Below are positions 8,622 to 16,926 of a DNA stretch of 64,000 nucleotides, piece by piece. Source of the stretch: an uncultured Bacteroidales bacterium (GTDB lineage: Bacteria > Bacteroidota > Bacteroidia > Bacteroidales > UBA932); the NCBI GenBank assembly GCA_944326365.1, contig CALVDR010000012.1, positions 1 to 64,000 on the forward strand, given 5' to 3'. The number at the start of each line of letters is the position of its first letter. Positions within the stretch are counted from its first letter, which is position 1. The notes under the pieces were generated by a model that worked only from the letters and a program-made list of their open reading frames with translations, was not told the origin of the DNA and did no database searches. The position numbers and the translations under genes were made by a program.

Positions 8622-8673
8622 TTTTCAATTCAATCAATGCCGTTTGCGGCACACGGTTTCAGGTTCCTTCCGG

Positions 8674-10254
8674 TCATTCGGCCTGATGAGCAGGACGGAG
8701 AAGGTCGAGGACCACCTTTACCGGATTGAAGGTTTCGAGAGGGACTTCCACGAAAAGCGTATTCCAGTCACTCATGGAGCCGTTCCACAAGCCAGGAAGT
8801 TCCAGCGCCTTGAGCTCGCGGCCCTGATAGCTCTTCGAACTGATGAAACCGGCCTCATTGTCCACATGCTTCAGAAGATCGAAACTTTCACCCTTGTAGT
8901 TGTGCAGGCAGCATACGATATCCACAGGATTGAAATGAGTGGCGGCAGCCAAAGCAGCAGAAGCCTGGATATCATCCTTGTTTATCTGGGCTCCCTCCAG
9001 AATCTGGAGTGACGTGGAACCGTCCTTCTCCGCAATGATGAAAGGTCCGCCTCCCGGCTCGCCCTGGTTCTTCACCATACCGCAGACTCTGATAGGACGG
9101 TTAAGTTTCTCCCTGAGTTTCATGACCCTGGTCTTGCAGTCATCGAATTTCGGCATCTGGATGCAGAGTTCGTTCAGGAGGAAGTTCTCGATATCGTTGC
9201 AGAGCAGCTGGCATTTCGTACTCTGGTATACCTTGTCGGCTCCGATGGCATTCATGCCGGGGATATTAGGATATGGCTGCGTAGTGAGATTGTCGCCTGT
9301 AACAGCATCCAGTTCGTTCAGATAGCCGAATATCTTGTCCCTGAGCTCGACGGCTTTTCCGAGAAGGACTTTCTTGTATCTGGCTGTCACCGGAAGGAAT
9401 CTCTCGTTTGCGACATTGTCGATATTCTTGATCGAGACGAGCTCCTCGGAAAGGTTGTTCAGATTGTATATGAGCGCCCCGTGGCCTGCAGGACGGAAAA
9501 GTAGCCTGCCTTCTTCGGTGCGGAACGGCTTGTTGTCCTTGTCCACGGCTATCGTATCGGTAGCTTTGTCCTGATAAGTGAATGTGATATTGTACTTCAC
9601 GCCGTACCTCTTCTCGAACTCGTCCCTGACGGCAGCATAAGCCTCTTCGAACAGCTGGCGGTGTTCCGGAGATATGGTCACGACGATATTGGCGGAGCCA
9701 TCCGGATTCCTCATGTAGTTCTGGGCCTCGACGAGGTGTTCGGCGAAAGCGGTCCTTACTTCGCCGTCCGGATATTTGTGGAATTTCAGCACTCCCTTAG
9801 GCTTGGCGCCATAGTTCAGACCCTCTTCGGTCAATGTCTTGGAGAGTATGTTCTTCCGGCATTCGGCCGAGTCTTCGCTCTTGCCGAAAAGTTTCTCGTC
9901 ATAGAATGCGAACCGCCCGATATTGGCCACGAATCTGGCGGCAGGGGAATCGGCAGGGATATCTTCTCCGCCTTTGAGCTTGTCAAGCCCGCTGAAAAGA
10001 TCCTTGAACATTCTGGAAGCCGCCCCTGAAGCCGGAACGAACTTGCATTTGCCGTCAATGCGGGCATTTTCGTAATATCCGGCCGCCTTATCCGCCTCTT
10101 CCTCGCTCAGGACGCAGATACCCTTGCCCGGTGTAGCCGGAGCCAGAATCTTCATCCACGGGAATCCTTTCTTGAAAAGTTCCACCTGCGCCTCTGCCGA
10201 CGCTACAGACGAGCCTCTCGACTCGATCTGGCTGATGTCTTCTTTGTTGAACAT
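8674..10254 (-). CDS. DUF4301 domain protein
   Basis: A 526-aa cytoplasmic protein covering the full length of the DUF4301 family, which is widespread in Bacteroidetes and has no established function. The N-terminal region includes GKCKFVPASGAASRMFKDL. That is reminiscent of nucleotide- or phosphate-handling loops, but this is only a resemblance. The middle contains GRLLFRPAGHGALIYNLNNL, and the C-terminal half includes CGMVKNQGEPGGGPF. There is no signal peptide or membrane segment. It stands alone, with its own terminator downstream and pdxB upstream on the same strand, 64 bp away. The start is the ATG at 10254. Confidence 0.85.
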   Translation of the reverse strand: MFNKEDISQIESRGSSVASAEAQVELFKKGFPWMKILAPATPGKGICVLSEEEADKAAGYYENARIDGKCKFVPASGAASRMFKDLFSGLDKLKGGEDIPADSPAARFVANIGRFAFYDEKLFGKSEDSAECRKNILSKTLTEEGLNYGAKPKGVLKFHKYPDGEVRTAFAEHLVEAQNYMRNPDGSANIVVTISPEHRQLFEEAYAAVRDEFEKRYGVKYNITFTYQDKATDTIAVDKDNKPFRTEEGRLLFRPAGHGALIYNLNNLSEELVSIKNIDNVANERFLPVTARYKKVLLGKAVELRDKIFGYLNELDAVTGDNLTTQPYPNIPGMNAIGADKVYQSTKCQLLCNDIENFLLNELCIQMPKFDDCKTRVMKLREKLNRPIRVCGMVKNQGEPGGGPFIIAEKDGSTSLQILEGAQINKDDIQASAALAAATHFNPVDIVCCLHNYKGESFDLLKHVDNEAGFISSKSYQGRELKALELPGLWNGSMSDWNTLFVEVPLETFNPVKVVLDLLRPAHQAE

Positions 10255-10318
10255 ATTTACAGTTTTAGTTATTTGTTATTATGTGTCTTCATCCCGTCGG
10301 TTTGCATGTCAGGATACT

Positions 10319-11371
10319 TCAGTCCACGTATATCTCCCTCCGGTAATGATATTCCGAGCGCAGTTTCTCAAAATTTCCGGGCGCCATCCTGAACATGAAA
10401 TCATCTGTAAAGATAGGATAATTATATTGAAAAACCGAAGTAATTTCACCCTGATTTTTACCTTTCAGATCCAGATGCACCGGAGCATGTTCCTTCTCAT
10501 CGTATTCCGGATAAAAATTATACAGCGCCTCTATCCCGAAATGTCTGGCCACAGCCTGGACAGCAGATGCCGTACCATTGAGCTTTCCCTGGTATGAATA
10601 GCCAGCAATATGCGGAGTGGCAATGTCCACCATGTCCATCAGGTCCGTATTTATATCCGGCTCATGATTCCATGTATCTATGATCACAGGTCCAAGTTTC
10701 GGTATGGCCTCCATCAGGGCGGCCTCATCCACTATCTCGCCTCTGGCCGCGTTTATGAAGAAGGCTCCGGGACGCATCATGTCGAAAAAACGTTCATCCG
10801 CCATGTTCCTCGTGGTCTCGTCCAGCGGGGTATGAAGTGTCACTATGTTCGAGCGCGACAGCAGATACTCCAGGTCACAGAATCCTTCCGGTCCTTCTTT
10901 CTCCGCACGAGGAGGATCGCACCTGAGGACTTCGAAACCGAGATAACGGGCCATATGCTCCACTTTCTTCCCCACGTTGCCCACTCCGATGATGCCCATT
11001 ACGGGATGATCCAGCTTTATGGACTTGCGTGACGCCGTTCCATACAGGGCGGAAAAGACATACTGCATCACTCCGCCGGCGTTGCAGCCCTGGGAATTGT
11101 GCACCTCTATGCCGCGGGAGCTGCAGAAAGCGGAATCTATGTGGTCTGTGCCTATCGTGGCCGTGGCTATCATGGAAGTCCGGGAATCTCCCAGAAGATC
11201 CTCGTTGCATCTGGTCCTCGTCCGGATGATGAGCGCATCGGCATCGTGCACGTCGGACGCCGTTATGTCCATGCCATCGATATAAACCACCTCTGCATAC
11301 GGCTCGAACACTCCTTCGAGAAACGGTATATGGCTGTCTGCCACTATTTTGATTCTTCTGTCCATAATCAT
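10319..11371 (-). CDS. pdxB: 4-phosphoerythronate dehydrogenase
   Basis: A 350-aa member of the D-isomer 2-hydroxyacid dehydrogenase family. It oxidises 4-phospho-D-erythronate in the DXP-dependent pyridoxal 5'-phosphate pathway. The NAD-binding motif is GIIGVGNVGKKVEHMARYLG in the middle of the protein. The family signature NAARGEIVDEAAL and the catalytic His in ATPHIAGYS are present, and the last 80 residues are of PdxB type rather than SerA type. The start codon overlaps the stop of the DUF721 gene (ATGA), which indicates translational coupling in a recF-DUF721-pdxB transcript. An alternative ATG is at 11365. Confidence 0.9.
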   Translation of the reverse strand: MIMDRRIKIVADSHIPFLEGVFEPYAEVVYIDGMDITASDVHDADALIIRTRTRCNEDLLGDSRTSMIATATIGTDHIDSAFCSSRGIEVHNSQGCNAGGVMQYVFSALYGTASRKSIKLDHPVMGIIGVGNVGKKVEHMARYLGFEVLRCDPPRAEKEGPEGFCDLEYLLSRSNIVTLHTPLDETTRNMADERFFDMMRPGAFFINAARGEIVDEAALMEAIPKLGPVIIDTWNHEPDINTDLMDMVDIATPHIAGYSYQGKLNGTASAVQAVARHFGIEALYNFYPEYDEKEHAPVHLDLKGKNQGEITSVFQYNYPIFTDDFMFRMAPGNFEKLRSEYHYRREIYVD

Positions 11372-11703
11372 TTCAATACTATCTGCCTTACATATCCCGT
11401 ATGCGGGTCATCCGGGACGAAAAGTTCGTCTTCCATGAGATATTCGTTTATCTTCTTCACCAGTTCCTCCCGCCTTGGGAAAATACGGCTCCTGACCACA
11501 GACGAACTCATCGAACAATACAGCACTCCGTCTTTCAGATATTTTCCCACAGTATACTCCGCTACGCCGGAAACCGCATCCCACGCATCGAAAACGAGCT
11601 GTCGGTTCAATCCGGCGGAAATTTTCATCAGCCTGACATATTCATGAACCACGTCACCCATCGTCGAGGGTTCCTTTCTGGACAGTCTGTTCGTACTGCT
11701 CAT
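11368..11703 (-). CDS. DUF721 (DciA-like) protein
   Basis: A 111-aa DUF721-family protein. Members related to DciA load replicative helicase in bacteria lacking DnaC/DnaI, and Bacteroidetes versions typically sit next to recF as here. The conserved core is visible (LVFDAWDAVSGVAEYTVGKYLKDGVLYC, followed by SSVVRSRIFPRREELVKKIN). It overlaps the upstream recF stop by four bases and the downstream pdxB start by four bases, so all three are tightly coupled. A role in helicase loading is inferred from the family. Confidence 0.8.
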   Translation of the reverse strand: MSSTNRLSRKEPSTMGDVVHEYVRLMKISAGLNRQLVFDAWDAVSGVAEYTVGKYLKDGVLYCSMSSSVVRSRIFPRREELVKKINEYLMEDELFVPDDPHTGYVRQIVLK

Positions 11704-12797
11704 AACTTTCTGAAAGCGCCTCCTGCCGCCTCGAAATAGGCCCTGTCGCTGGTGATCCCGTCCACTATGCCGGAAAGCCGGACCTTGTTGCTGTCAGTAA
11801 TGAATATCTGGCCGAACTCATTGCCGGCCACCATCGAAAGCAGATTCGAGATACGCGTCATGTCCAGCTTGTCGAATACGTCATCCAGCAGAAGCATGGG
11901 AGCGAAACCGTAGCTTTCCTTCATGATCTCATACTGGGCGAACTTCAGCGAGACCAGAAACGACTTCTGCTGTCCCTGGGAACCGCACCTGCGGATGGAA
12001 TGCCCGTCCATGGTGAAGACGAAATCATCCCGATGTATGCCGGATGAAGTATATCCGAGAGCGGCATCCCTGTCCCGGTGCCTGCCGAAAATCTCGCACA
12101 GGCCGGCATTCTGCAAATCTGACCTGTATTCTATGCCTACGGTCTCCTTTCCGGATGACAATATATTATAATAGTGTGAGACGGCCGGAGCGATATTATC
12201 CACGAACCTTTTCCTGGCCTCGAAGACCGGAATGGCAGCCTTCTCCATGCGCATGTCCATCACTTCGAGAAGTTCCCTGCTGAAATCCGCACTCTTGAGC
12301 ATGACGTTTCTCTGGGCCAGCAGCCTGTTGTACTGCTGCAGGGAACACAGATACTCCCTGTCCATCTGCGAAAGGACGGAATTCACGAAACGGCGGCGTT
12401 CTTCCCCTGATTCGCTCACCAATGCGGTATCTGCCGGTGATACAGGCACTACCGGAAGCACGCCTATGTGCTCCGATATTTTCTGATATGGCTTGTCATC
12501 CCGTCTGAATCGCTTTTCACCCGAAGCCCTGACCTCTGCGGAGAACCGGCTTTCAAGTCCGTTCTGCATGCGGTATGTGCCGCCTATGGAAAACGCTCCG
12601 GTGCCATGCCTGAAATTGTACTTGTCAGACACAGAAAAGGCGCTTTTGGTCATGGAAAGATAATAGACGGCATCGAGAAGGTTTGTCTTTCCTTCTCCGT
12701 TGTTTCCGGAAATGCAGTTTATGTTCGGGGAAAATGCCAATTCCTGGAAACTGATGTTCCTGAAATCCGATATGACTATTTTTTCGAGTACAGGCAT
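11700..12797 (-). CDS. recF: DNA replication and repair protein RecF
   Basis: A 365-aa SMC-like ATPase that binds gapped DNA and helps load RecA. The Walker A motif is SGNNGEGKTNLLDAVYYLS near residue 31. The signature (SQGQQKSFLVSLKFA) and Walker B (APMLLLDDVFDKLD) lie in the C-terminal third. I chose the ATG at 12797 (MPVLEKIVISDFRNI), which matches the family N-terminus. The longer frame begins with TTG at 12830, at the likely transcription start. It is the first gene of a recF-DUF721-pdxB operon. Confidence 0.93.
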   Translation of the reverse strand: MPVLEKIVISDFRNISFQELAFSPNINCISGNNGEGKTNLLDAVYYLSMTKSAFSVSDKYNFRHGTGAFSIGGTYRMQNGLESRFSAEVRASGEKRFRRDDKPYQKISEHIGVLPVVPVSPADTALVSESGEERRRFVNSVLSQMDREYLCSLQQYNRLLAQRNVMLKSADFSRELLEVMDMRMEKAAIPVFEARKRFVDNIAPAVSHYYNILSSGKETVGIEYRSDLQNAGLCEIFGRHRDRDAALGYTSSGIHRDDFVFTMDGHSIRRCGSQGQQKSFLVSLKFAQYEIMKESYGFAPMLLLDDVFDKLDMTRISNLLSMVAGNEFGQIFITDSNKVRLSGIVDGITSDRAYFEAAGGAFRKL

Positions 12798-12832
12798 TGT
12801 TGAAAGCCGATATTGAAGTTTTCCTTTCAATG

Positions 12833-12840
12833 CAAAGATA
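12833..12840 (-). promoter_or_regulatory. -7 box upstream of recF
   Basis: TATCTTTG on the minus strand fits TAnnTTTG. Transcription would start near 12826, giving a leader of about 28 bases to the chosen recF ATG. No good -33 element is seen at the right distance. Confidence 0.45.
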
Positions 12841-12859
12841 GAGAATTAAACCCAAATAA

Positions 12860-12890
12860 TTGTGGATTTATACATTTTTTTATAAATTTG
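12860..12890 (+). promoter_or_regulatory. Bacteroidetes-type promoter for the TPR-yebC genes
   Basis: TTG (12860-12862), 20 bases, then TAAATTTG (12883-12890) closely fits the consensus. Transcription would begin near 12897, about 70 bases before the start codon at 12966. Confidence 0.7.
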
Positions 12891-12965
12891 CGCGCTACTT
12901 CGGTCAAGCCCGCAGGAATGCCTGTACCGCAGTAAATTGAAGAATAAAATTAAAATAATCAAGAT

Positions 12966-13640
12966 ATGTCTAAAGAAAACACAGAGAAAAATACTTCTGT
13001 CGCTGAAGCAGTTTCCAGGACGGAAATTTTCTTTTCAAGCAACAAGAAAATCATCATGGCGGCTGTTGCCGTAGTCATCCTCGCCGCCGCCGGCATCTTC
13101 CTTTACCACAAATACGGCTACATGCCTGCCAGACAGGAAGCTCTCGGACAGGTATATCAGGCCGAGGCCAATTTCCGCAACGGGGAATACGAGCTGGCGC
13201 TCAACGGTGACGGCAATGTCCTCGGGTTCGCACAGGTCATCGACCAGTACGGCAGCAAGGCAGGAAAGGCAGTGTACCTGTATGCAGGCATCTGCGAACT
13301 GAATCTCGGAAACTGGAACGAAGCCATCGGCTACCTCGGCAAATACAACGGCAAGGATGCCATCCTCAAGGCAAGGGCCCTTGCCTGCATCGGCGACGCA
13401 TATACCGGACTTACCGACTATGCGAAGGCAGTAAAATACTTCGAGAAGGCCGCTTCCGTGATAGACAATGCATTCGCAGCCACATACATACTCAAGGCCG
13501 GAATCACATACGAGGCGCTGGGTGACTATGCAAAGGCCATCGAATCATACAAGACCATCAAGGAGCAGTATCCTATGTCCATGGAAGCCATGGATATCGA
13601 CAAATACATCTCCAGAGCCGAAACCATATCAAGCAAATAA
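12966..13640 (+). CDS. Membrane-anchored tetratricopeptide-repeat protein
   Basis: A 224-aa protein with a short cytoplasmic N-terminus, one transmembrane helix (about residues 30-48, IIMAAVAVVILAAAGIFLY) and four or five TPR-like helical pairs across residues 60-215 (for example ALGDYAKAIESYKTIKEQYP). The layout resembles YfgM-type proteins, which act as chaperone partners at the Sec translocon; the exact role here is unknown. yebC follows 14 bases after its stop, probably on the same transcript. Confidence 0.8.
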   Translation: MSKENTEKNTSVAEAVSRTEIFFSSNKKIIMAAVAVVILAAAGIFLYHKYGYMPARQEALGQVYQAEANFRNGEYELALNGDGNVLGFAQVIDQYGSKAGKAVYLYAGICELNLGNWNEAIGYLGKYNGKDAILKARALACIGDAYTGLTDYAKAVKYFEKAASVIDNAFAATYILKAGITYEALGDYAKAIESYKTIKEQYPMSMEAMDIDKYISRAETISSK

Positions 13641-13654
13641 AATTCACATTATAT

Positions 13655-14398
13655 ATGGGAAGAGCATTTGAATTCAGAAAGGAAAGAAAATTCAAACGTT
13701 GGGGACACATGGCCCGTGTCTTCACCAAGATAGGAAAAGAAATCACCATAGCTGTAAAGCAGGGGGGACCGGATGTGACCGGAAACCCGAGACTGAGAGC
13801 GCTTCTCCAGACTGCCCGCAGCGAGAACATGCCTAAAGACAATATCGAAAGGGCCATCAAACGCGCCAGCGACAAGGACCAGAGCGACTACAAGGAGGTG
13901 AACTTCGAAGGCTACGGACCTCATGGCGTGGCATTCCTCATCGAAGCCGCCACTGACAACAACAACCGTACTGTCGCGAATATCCGTTCGTATTTCACGA
14001 AAAGCGGCGGATCTCTCGGTACTTCAGGAAGCACGGAATACATGTTCGACCACAAGTGCGTATTCAGGATGAAGAGCGCCAAGCCTGTGGACATCGAGGA
14101 ACTCGAACTCGAACTTATCGACTACGGTGCTGAAGAAGTGTTCGAGGAAGTGGACGAGGATGACAACAAGACCATCGTCATCTACGGTGAATACACAGCA
14201 TTCAACAATATCCAGAAATATATCGAGGATAACGGCTACGAACTCGTATCAGGTGAATTCACGAGGATTCCGAACGTGGATCTCAAGGAATTGCCTGCCG
14301 ACCAGCGTGTGGAACTGGACAAGCTCATCGAAAGGCTCGAAGAGGATGATGACGTCCAGAACGTCTACCACACCATGAAAATCGAGGACGAAGAATAG
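13655..14398 (+). CDS. yebC: YebC/PmpR family regulator
   Basis: A 247-aa protein of the usual length. The characteristic N-terminus is present in slightly variant form (MGRAFEFRKERKFKRWGHMARVFTKIGKEI). It is followed by the conserved NPRLRALLQTARSENMPKDNIERAI and EGYGPHGVAFLIEA blocks. YebC proteins are reported as DNA-binding regulators (PmpR), and some homologues assist translation of proline-rich stretches on the ribosome. The very acidic C-terminus (EEDDDVQNVYHTMKIEDEE) is typical. It probably shares a promoter with the TPR gene. Confidence 0.92.
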   Translation: MGRAFEFRKERKFKRWGHMARVFTKIGKEITIAVKQGGPDVTGNPRLRALLQTARSENMPKDNIERAIKRASDKDQSDYKEVNFEGYGPHGVAFLIEAATDNNNRTVANIRSYFTKSGGSLGTSGSTEYMFDHKCVFRMKSAKPVDIEELELELIDYGAEEVFEEVDEDDNKTIVIYGEYTAFNNIQKYIEDNGYELVSGEFTRIPNVDLKELPADQRVELDKLIERLEEDDDVQNVYHTMKIEDEE

Positions 14399-14426
14399 TC
14401 CGGGATTTGTCAAGCAAACGGACAGA

Positions 14427-14502
14427 GATTTCGAAGAAAACGTAACGTCAGTTCGACGGAATTTCTGGTACTGAGTAGAGTAATTCGTCGAACTGACGTT
14501 AA
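14427..14502 (+). repeat. Dispersed hairpin repeat, copy 2
   Basis: Same element as at 1-100 and 20702-20777. Arm 1 (14443-14460) carries one mismatch against arm 2 (14484-14501), and the loop retains the shared ctggtactgagta core. Its right arm ends 14 bases before the ATG of the carboxyltransferase gene, so if transcribed it forms a hairpin just upstream of that start codon. Confidence 0.85.
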
Positions 14503-14515
14503 ATAAACCAAAGAT

Positions 14516-16078
14516 ATGAGTATCCAACAGGAAAAAATCAAGGAACTTGTAGACCGCAGGGCAAAAGCCAGGATGGGCGGCGGGCAGAAAAGAATCGACG
14601 CCCAGCATGCGAAAGGCAAGTTCACTGCCAGGGAAAGGATTGCGAAGCTTCTCGACGAGGGCAGTTTCGAGGAATTCGACATGTTCGTCCAGCACCGCTG
14701 CACGAACTTCGGCATGGAGAAGACCAAATACGACGGCGACGGAGTAGTGACAGGACAGGGAACCATAGACGGACGTCTGGTTTACGTGTTCGCACAGGAC
14801 TTCACCGTGTCTGGCGGTTCTCTCTCCGAGACCATGGCACAGAAAATCTGCAAGGTGATGGATATGTCCATGAAGAACGGCGCCCCGTGCATAGGTCTGA
14901 ATGACTCTGGCGGCGCGCGTATCCAGGAAGGCATCTGCGCCCTGGCAGGTTTCGGCGAGATTTTCCAGAGGAACATCATGGCGTCCGGTGTCGTTCCGCA
15001 GATTTCAGGAATCTTCGGACCATGCGCAGGAGGAGCTGTCTACTCCCCTGCCCTCACGGACTTCAACATCATGGTGAAGAACACTTCATACATGTTCCTG
15101 ACAGGTCCGGCCGTAGTGAAGAGCGTCACCGGTGAAGTAGTGACACAGGAAGAACTCGGAGGCGCAAGCGTGCATGCCACCAAGAGCGGCGTAGCCCACT
15201 TCGCGGCCGAAGATGAAGAGGAAGGCATCAGGATCATCAAGGAAATCCTGAGCTATATCCCTCAGAACAATATGGAAGAGCCTCCGTACGTCCCTACCAA
15301 TGACCCTGTAAACAGGACTGACGACCTGCTGAACGACATCATACCTGACAACCCTAACAAGGCATATGACATGTATCAGGTAATCGGCAGCATAGTCGAT
15401 GACGGAAAATTCTTCGAAATCCACAAGAACTGGGCAAAGAACATCATCATCGGTTTCGCCAGAATGAACGGGAAATCCGTCGGCATAGTGGCTAACCAGC
15501 CGAAGATTCTCGCCGGCGTGCTCGATATCAACGCATCACGCAAGGCCGCACGTTTCGTAAGATTCTGCGATGCATTCAACATTCCTCTGGTGACACTGGT
15601 GGATGTGCCGGGCTTCCTCTGCGGAACACAGCAGGAATACGGCGGAATCATCGTGAACGGAGCCAAGCTGCTCTATGCATACGGAGAAGCTACCGTACCT
15701 AAGGTGACAGTGACACTGCGGAAATCATACGGAGGTTCGCACATCGTCATGAGTTGCAAGCAGCTTCGCGGTGACATAAACTATGCATGGCCTTCAGCGA
15801 ACATCGCAGTGATGGGAGCCGACGGCGCAGTAGAAATCCTTTACTCAAAGGAAATCAAGGCTATCGAGGATGCCGCTGAAAAGGCAAAGGTGGCAGAAGA
15901 GAAGAAGAAGGAATACAACGACCTTTTCTGCAATCCGTACCAGGCTGCAAGCTACGGCTACATCGATGATGTGATCGAACCGAGAAACACCCGTTTCCGC
16001 GTGATCAGGGCTCTTGAGCAGCTCGCAAACAAGAAAGTGACCAATCCGGCCAAGAAACACGATAACCTTCCGATGTAA
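14516..16078 (+). CDS. mmdA: Acyl-CoA carboxyltransferase subunit (methylmalonyl-CoA decarboxylase alpha type)
   Basis: A 520-aa biotin-dependent carboxyltransferase with the two crotonase-fold halves. Oxyanion-hole glycines are visible in [11 protein letters not shown] (N-half) and VDVPGFLCG plus YGGSHIVM (C-half). In Bacteroidales this subunit normally decarboxylates methylmalonyl-CoA to propionyl-CoA (propionate fermentation) or runs as propionyl-CoA carboxylase; sequence alone does not separate the directions. The small-subunit and biotin-carrier genes follow immediately. The membrane Na+-pump subunit (MmdB) is not in this window. The hairpin repeat ends just upstream of the start. Confidence 0.9.
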   Translation: MSIQQEKIKELVDRRAKARMGGGQKRIDAQHAKGKFTARERIAKLLDEGSFEEFDMFVQHRCTNFGMEKTKYDGDGVVTGQGTIDGRLVYVFAQDFTVSGGSLSETMAQKICKVMDMSMKNGAPCIGLNDSGGARIQEGICALAGFGEIFQRNIMASGVVPQISGIFGPCAGGAVYSPALTDFNIMVKNTSYMFLTGPAVVKSVTGEVVTQEELGGASVHATKSGVAHFAAEDEEEGIRIIKEILSYIPQNNMEEPPYVPTNDPVNRTDDLLNDIIPDNPNKAYDMYQVIGSIVDDGKFFEIHKNWAKNIIIGFARMNGKSVGIVANQPKILAGVLDINASRKAARFVRFCDAFNIPLVTLVDVPGFLCGTQQEYGGIIVNGAKLLYAYGEATVPKVTVTLRKSYGGSHIVMSCKQLRGDINYAWPSANIAVMGADGAVEILYSKEIKAIEDAAEKAKVAEEKKKEYNDLFCNPYQAASYGYIDDVIEPRNTRFRVIRALEQLANKKVTNPAKKHDNLPM

Positions 16079-16080
16079 TT

Positions 16081-16299
16081 ATGGACAGACTTATGACTCC
16101 GGAAAAGGCAGGAATGCTTGCCAGGGCAATGGAACAGACTCTCGCCGGTGAAACATACGCCGCGATAGCGATGGCCCTGCAGATGGAAGCCTGCGGCATA
16201 GTCCATGATCAGGAAAGTTTCGTCCTCACCATAAAGCCGACTTTCAGCGCATGGGCGGACAGGCACTCGACTCTCAGACAGCTGCCTGAAAGAAAATAG
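16081..16299 (+). CDS. Small decarboxylase-associated protein (OadG/MmdD-like C-terminal type)
   Basis: A 72-aa protein starting two bases after the mmdA stop. It has no membrane helix. The second half (AAIAMALQMEACGIVHDQESFVLTI, then FSAWADRHSTLRQLP) matches the pattern I know from the C-terminal part of OadG-type small subunits in Bacteroidales decarboxylase operons: HD-E-LTI, W, L-R-LP. It may help assemble the carboxyltransferase with the biotin carrier. The N-terminal transmembrane helix of true OadG is absent, so membrane docking is not evident. Confidence 0.6.
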   Translation: MDRLMTPEKAGMLARAMEQTLAGETYAAIAMALQMEACGIVHDQESFVLTIKPTFSAWADRHSTLRQLPERK

Positions 16300-16345
16300 G
16301 AAAAATCCGTCTGCCAGACGGAAAGAACAGTAAAAACAAGAAAAG

Positions 16346-16843
16346 ATGAGCCAGTATAAATTCAGAATCAACGGCAACGATTATAACGTCGAGATCAATT
16401 CCATAAACGGTGACAGCGCTGTAGTGACCGTAAACGGAATACAGTATTCAGTGGAATCAGGCGTAGCAGCTTGTTCGGCAGCAGCCACGACAGTCGCAGC
16501 TCAGGCTCCGACAGCCCCGGCTCCGGCACCTGCAGCCCCTGCACCGCAGCCGGCTGCAGCACCGGCACCACAGGCAGCGGCACCGAAAACCGAGGCAGCA
16601 CCTGCCCCCGCACCTGCAGCATCAGGATCCGGGAAACCGGTTCCGGCTCCGCTTCCGGGTGTCATCGTAGAGATCTGCGTGAACGTAGGCGACACGGTAA
16701 AACAGGGCCAGAAGGTAGCGGTCCTCGAGGCAATGAAGATGGAAAACGACATAGAGGCCACGACTGGCGGTACAGTGACTGCCATCAACGTGAACAAGGG
16801 AGACTCAGTTCTCGAAGGAGCACCTATCGTCACCATCGCATAA
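16346..16843 (+). CDS. mmdC: Biotin carboxyl carrier protein
   Basis: A 165-aa protein. A short N-terminal domain (residues 1 to about 45) is followed by a long Ala/Pro-rich flexible linker (about 46-90). The C-terminal biotinyl domain carries the biotinylation motif EAMKMEN, with the modified lysine between the two methionines. It shuttles the carboxyl group between the carboxyltransferase and its partner. It is the third gene of the mmdA cluster and is followed by a terminator-like hairpin, so the cluster ends here. Confidence 0.9.
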   Translation: MSQYKFRINGNDYNVEINSINGDSAVVTVNGIQYSVESGVAACSAAATTVAAQAPTAPAPAPAAPAPQPAAAPAPQAAAPKTEAAPAPAPAASGSGKPVPAPLPGVIVEICVNVGDTVKQGQKVAVLEAMKMENDIEATTGGTVTAINVNKGDSVLEGAPIVTIA

Positions 16844-16867
16844 AGGAATTAAATATGATTTTCTGAC

Positions 16868-16911
16868 CGAAGAAGGTGTGCCTTGGACAAGACACATTTT
16901 CTTCGTTTTTT
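16868..16911 (+). terminator. Intrinsic terminator after mmdC
   Basis: An imperfect stem (cgaagaaggtgtg with acacattttcttcg, 16868-16905) is followed by six T residues, between the mmdC stop and the metH start. The GTG at 16876 that could extend metH lies inside this stem, which argues against the longer start. Confidence 0.65.
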
Positions 16912-16926
16912 ATACCTACAGAGGTA

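Noticed and set aside
16501..16620. GC-rich repetitive stretch in the biotin carrier gene
   Set aside because: It encodes an Ala/Pro linker, normal for biotin carriers, and is not a mobile or tandem repeat element.
16843..16926. Possible cobalamin riboswitch before metH
   Set aside because: The gap is only about 83 bases and is filled by a terminator-like hairpin; no B12-box-like sequence is visible and a cobalamin riboswitch would not fit.
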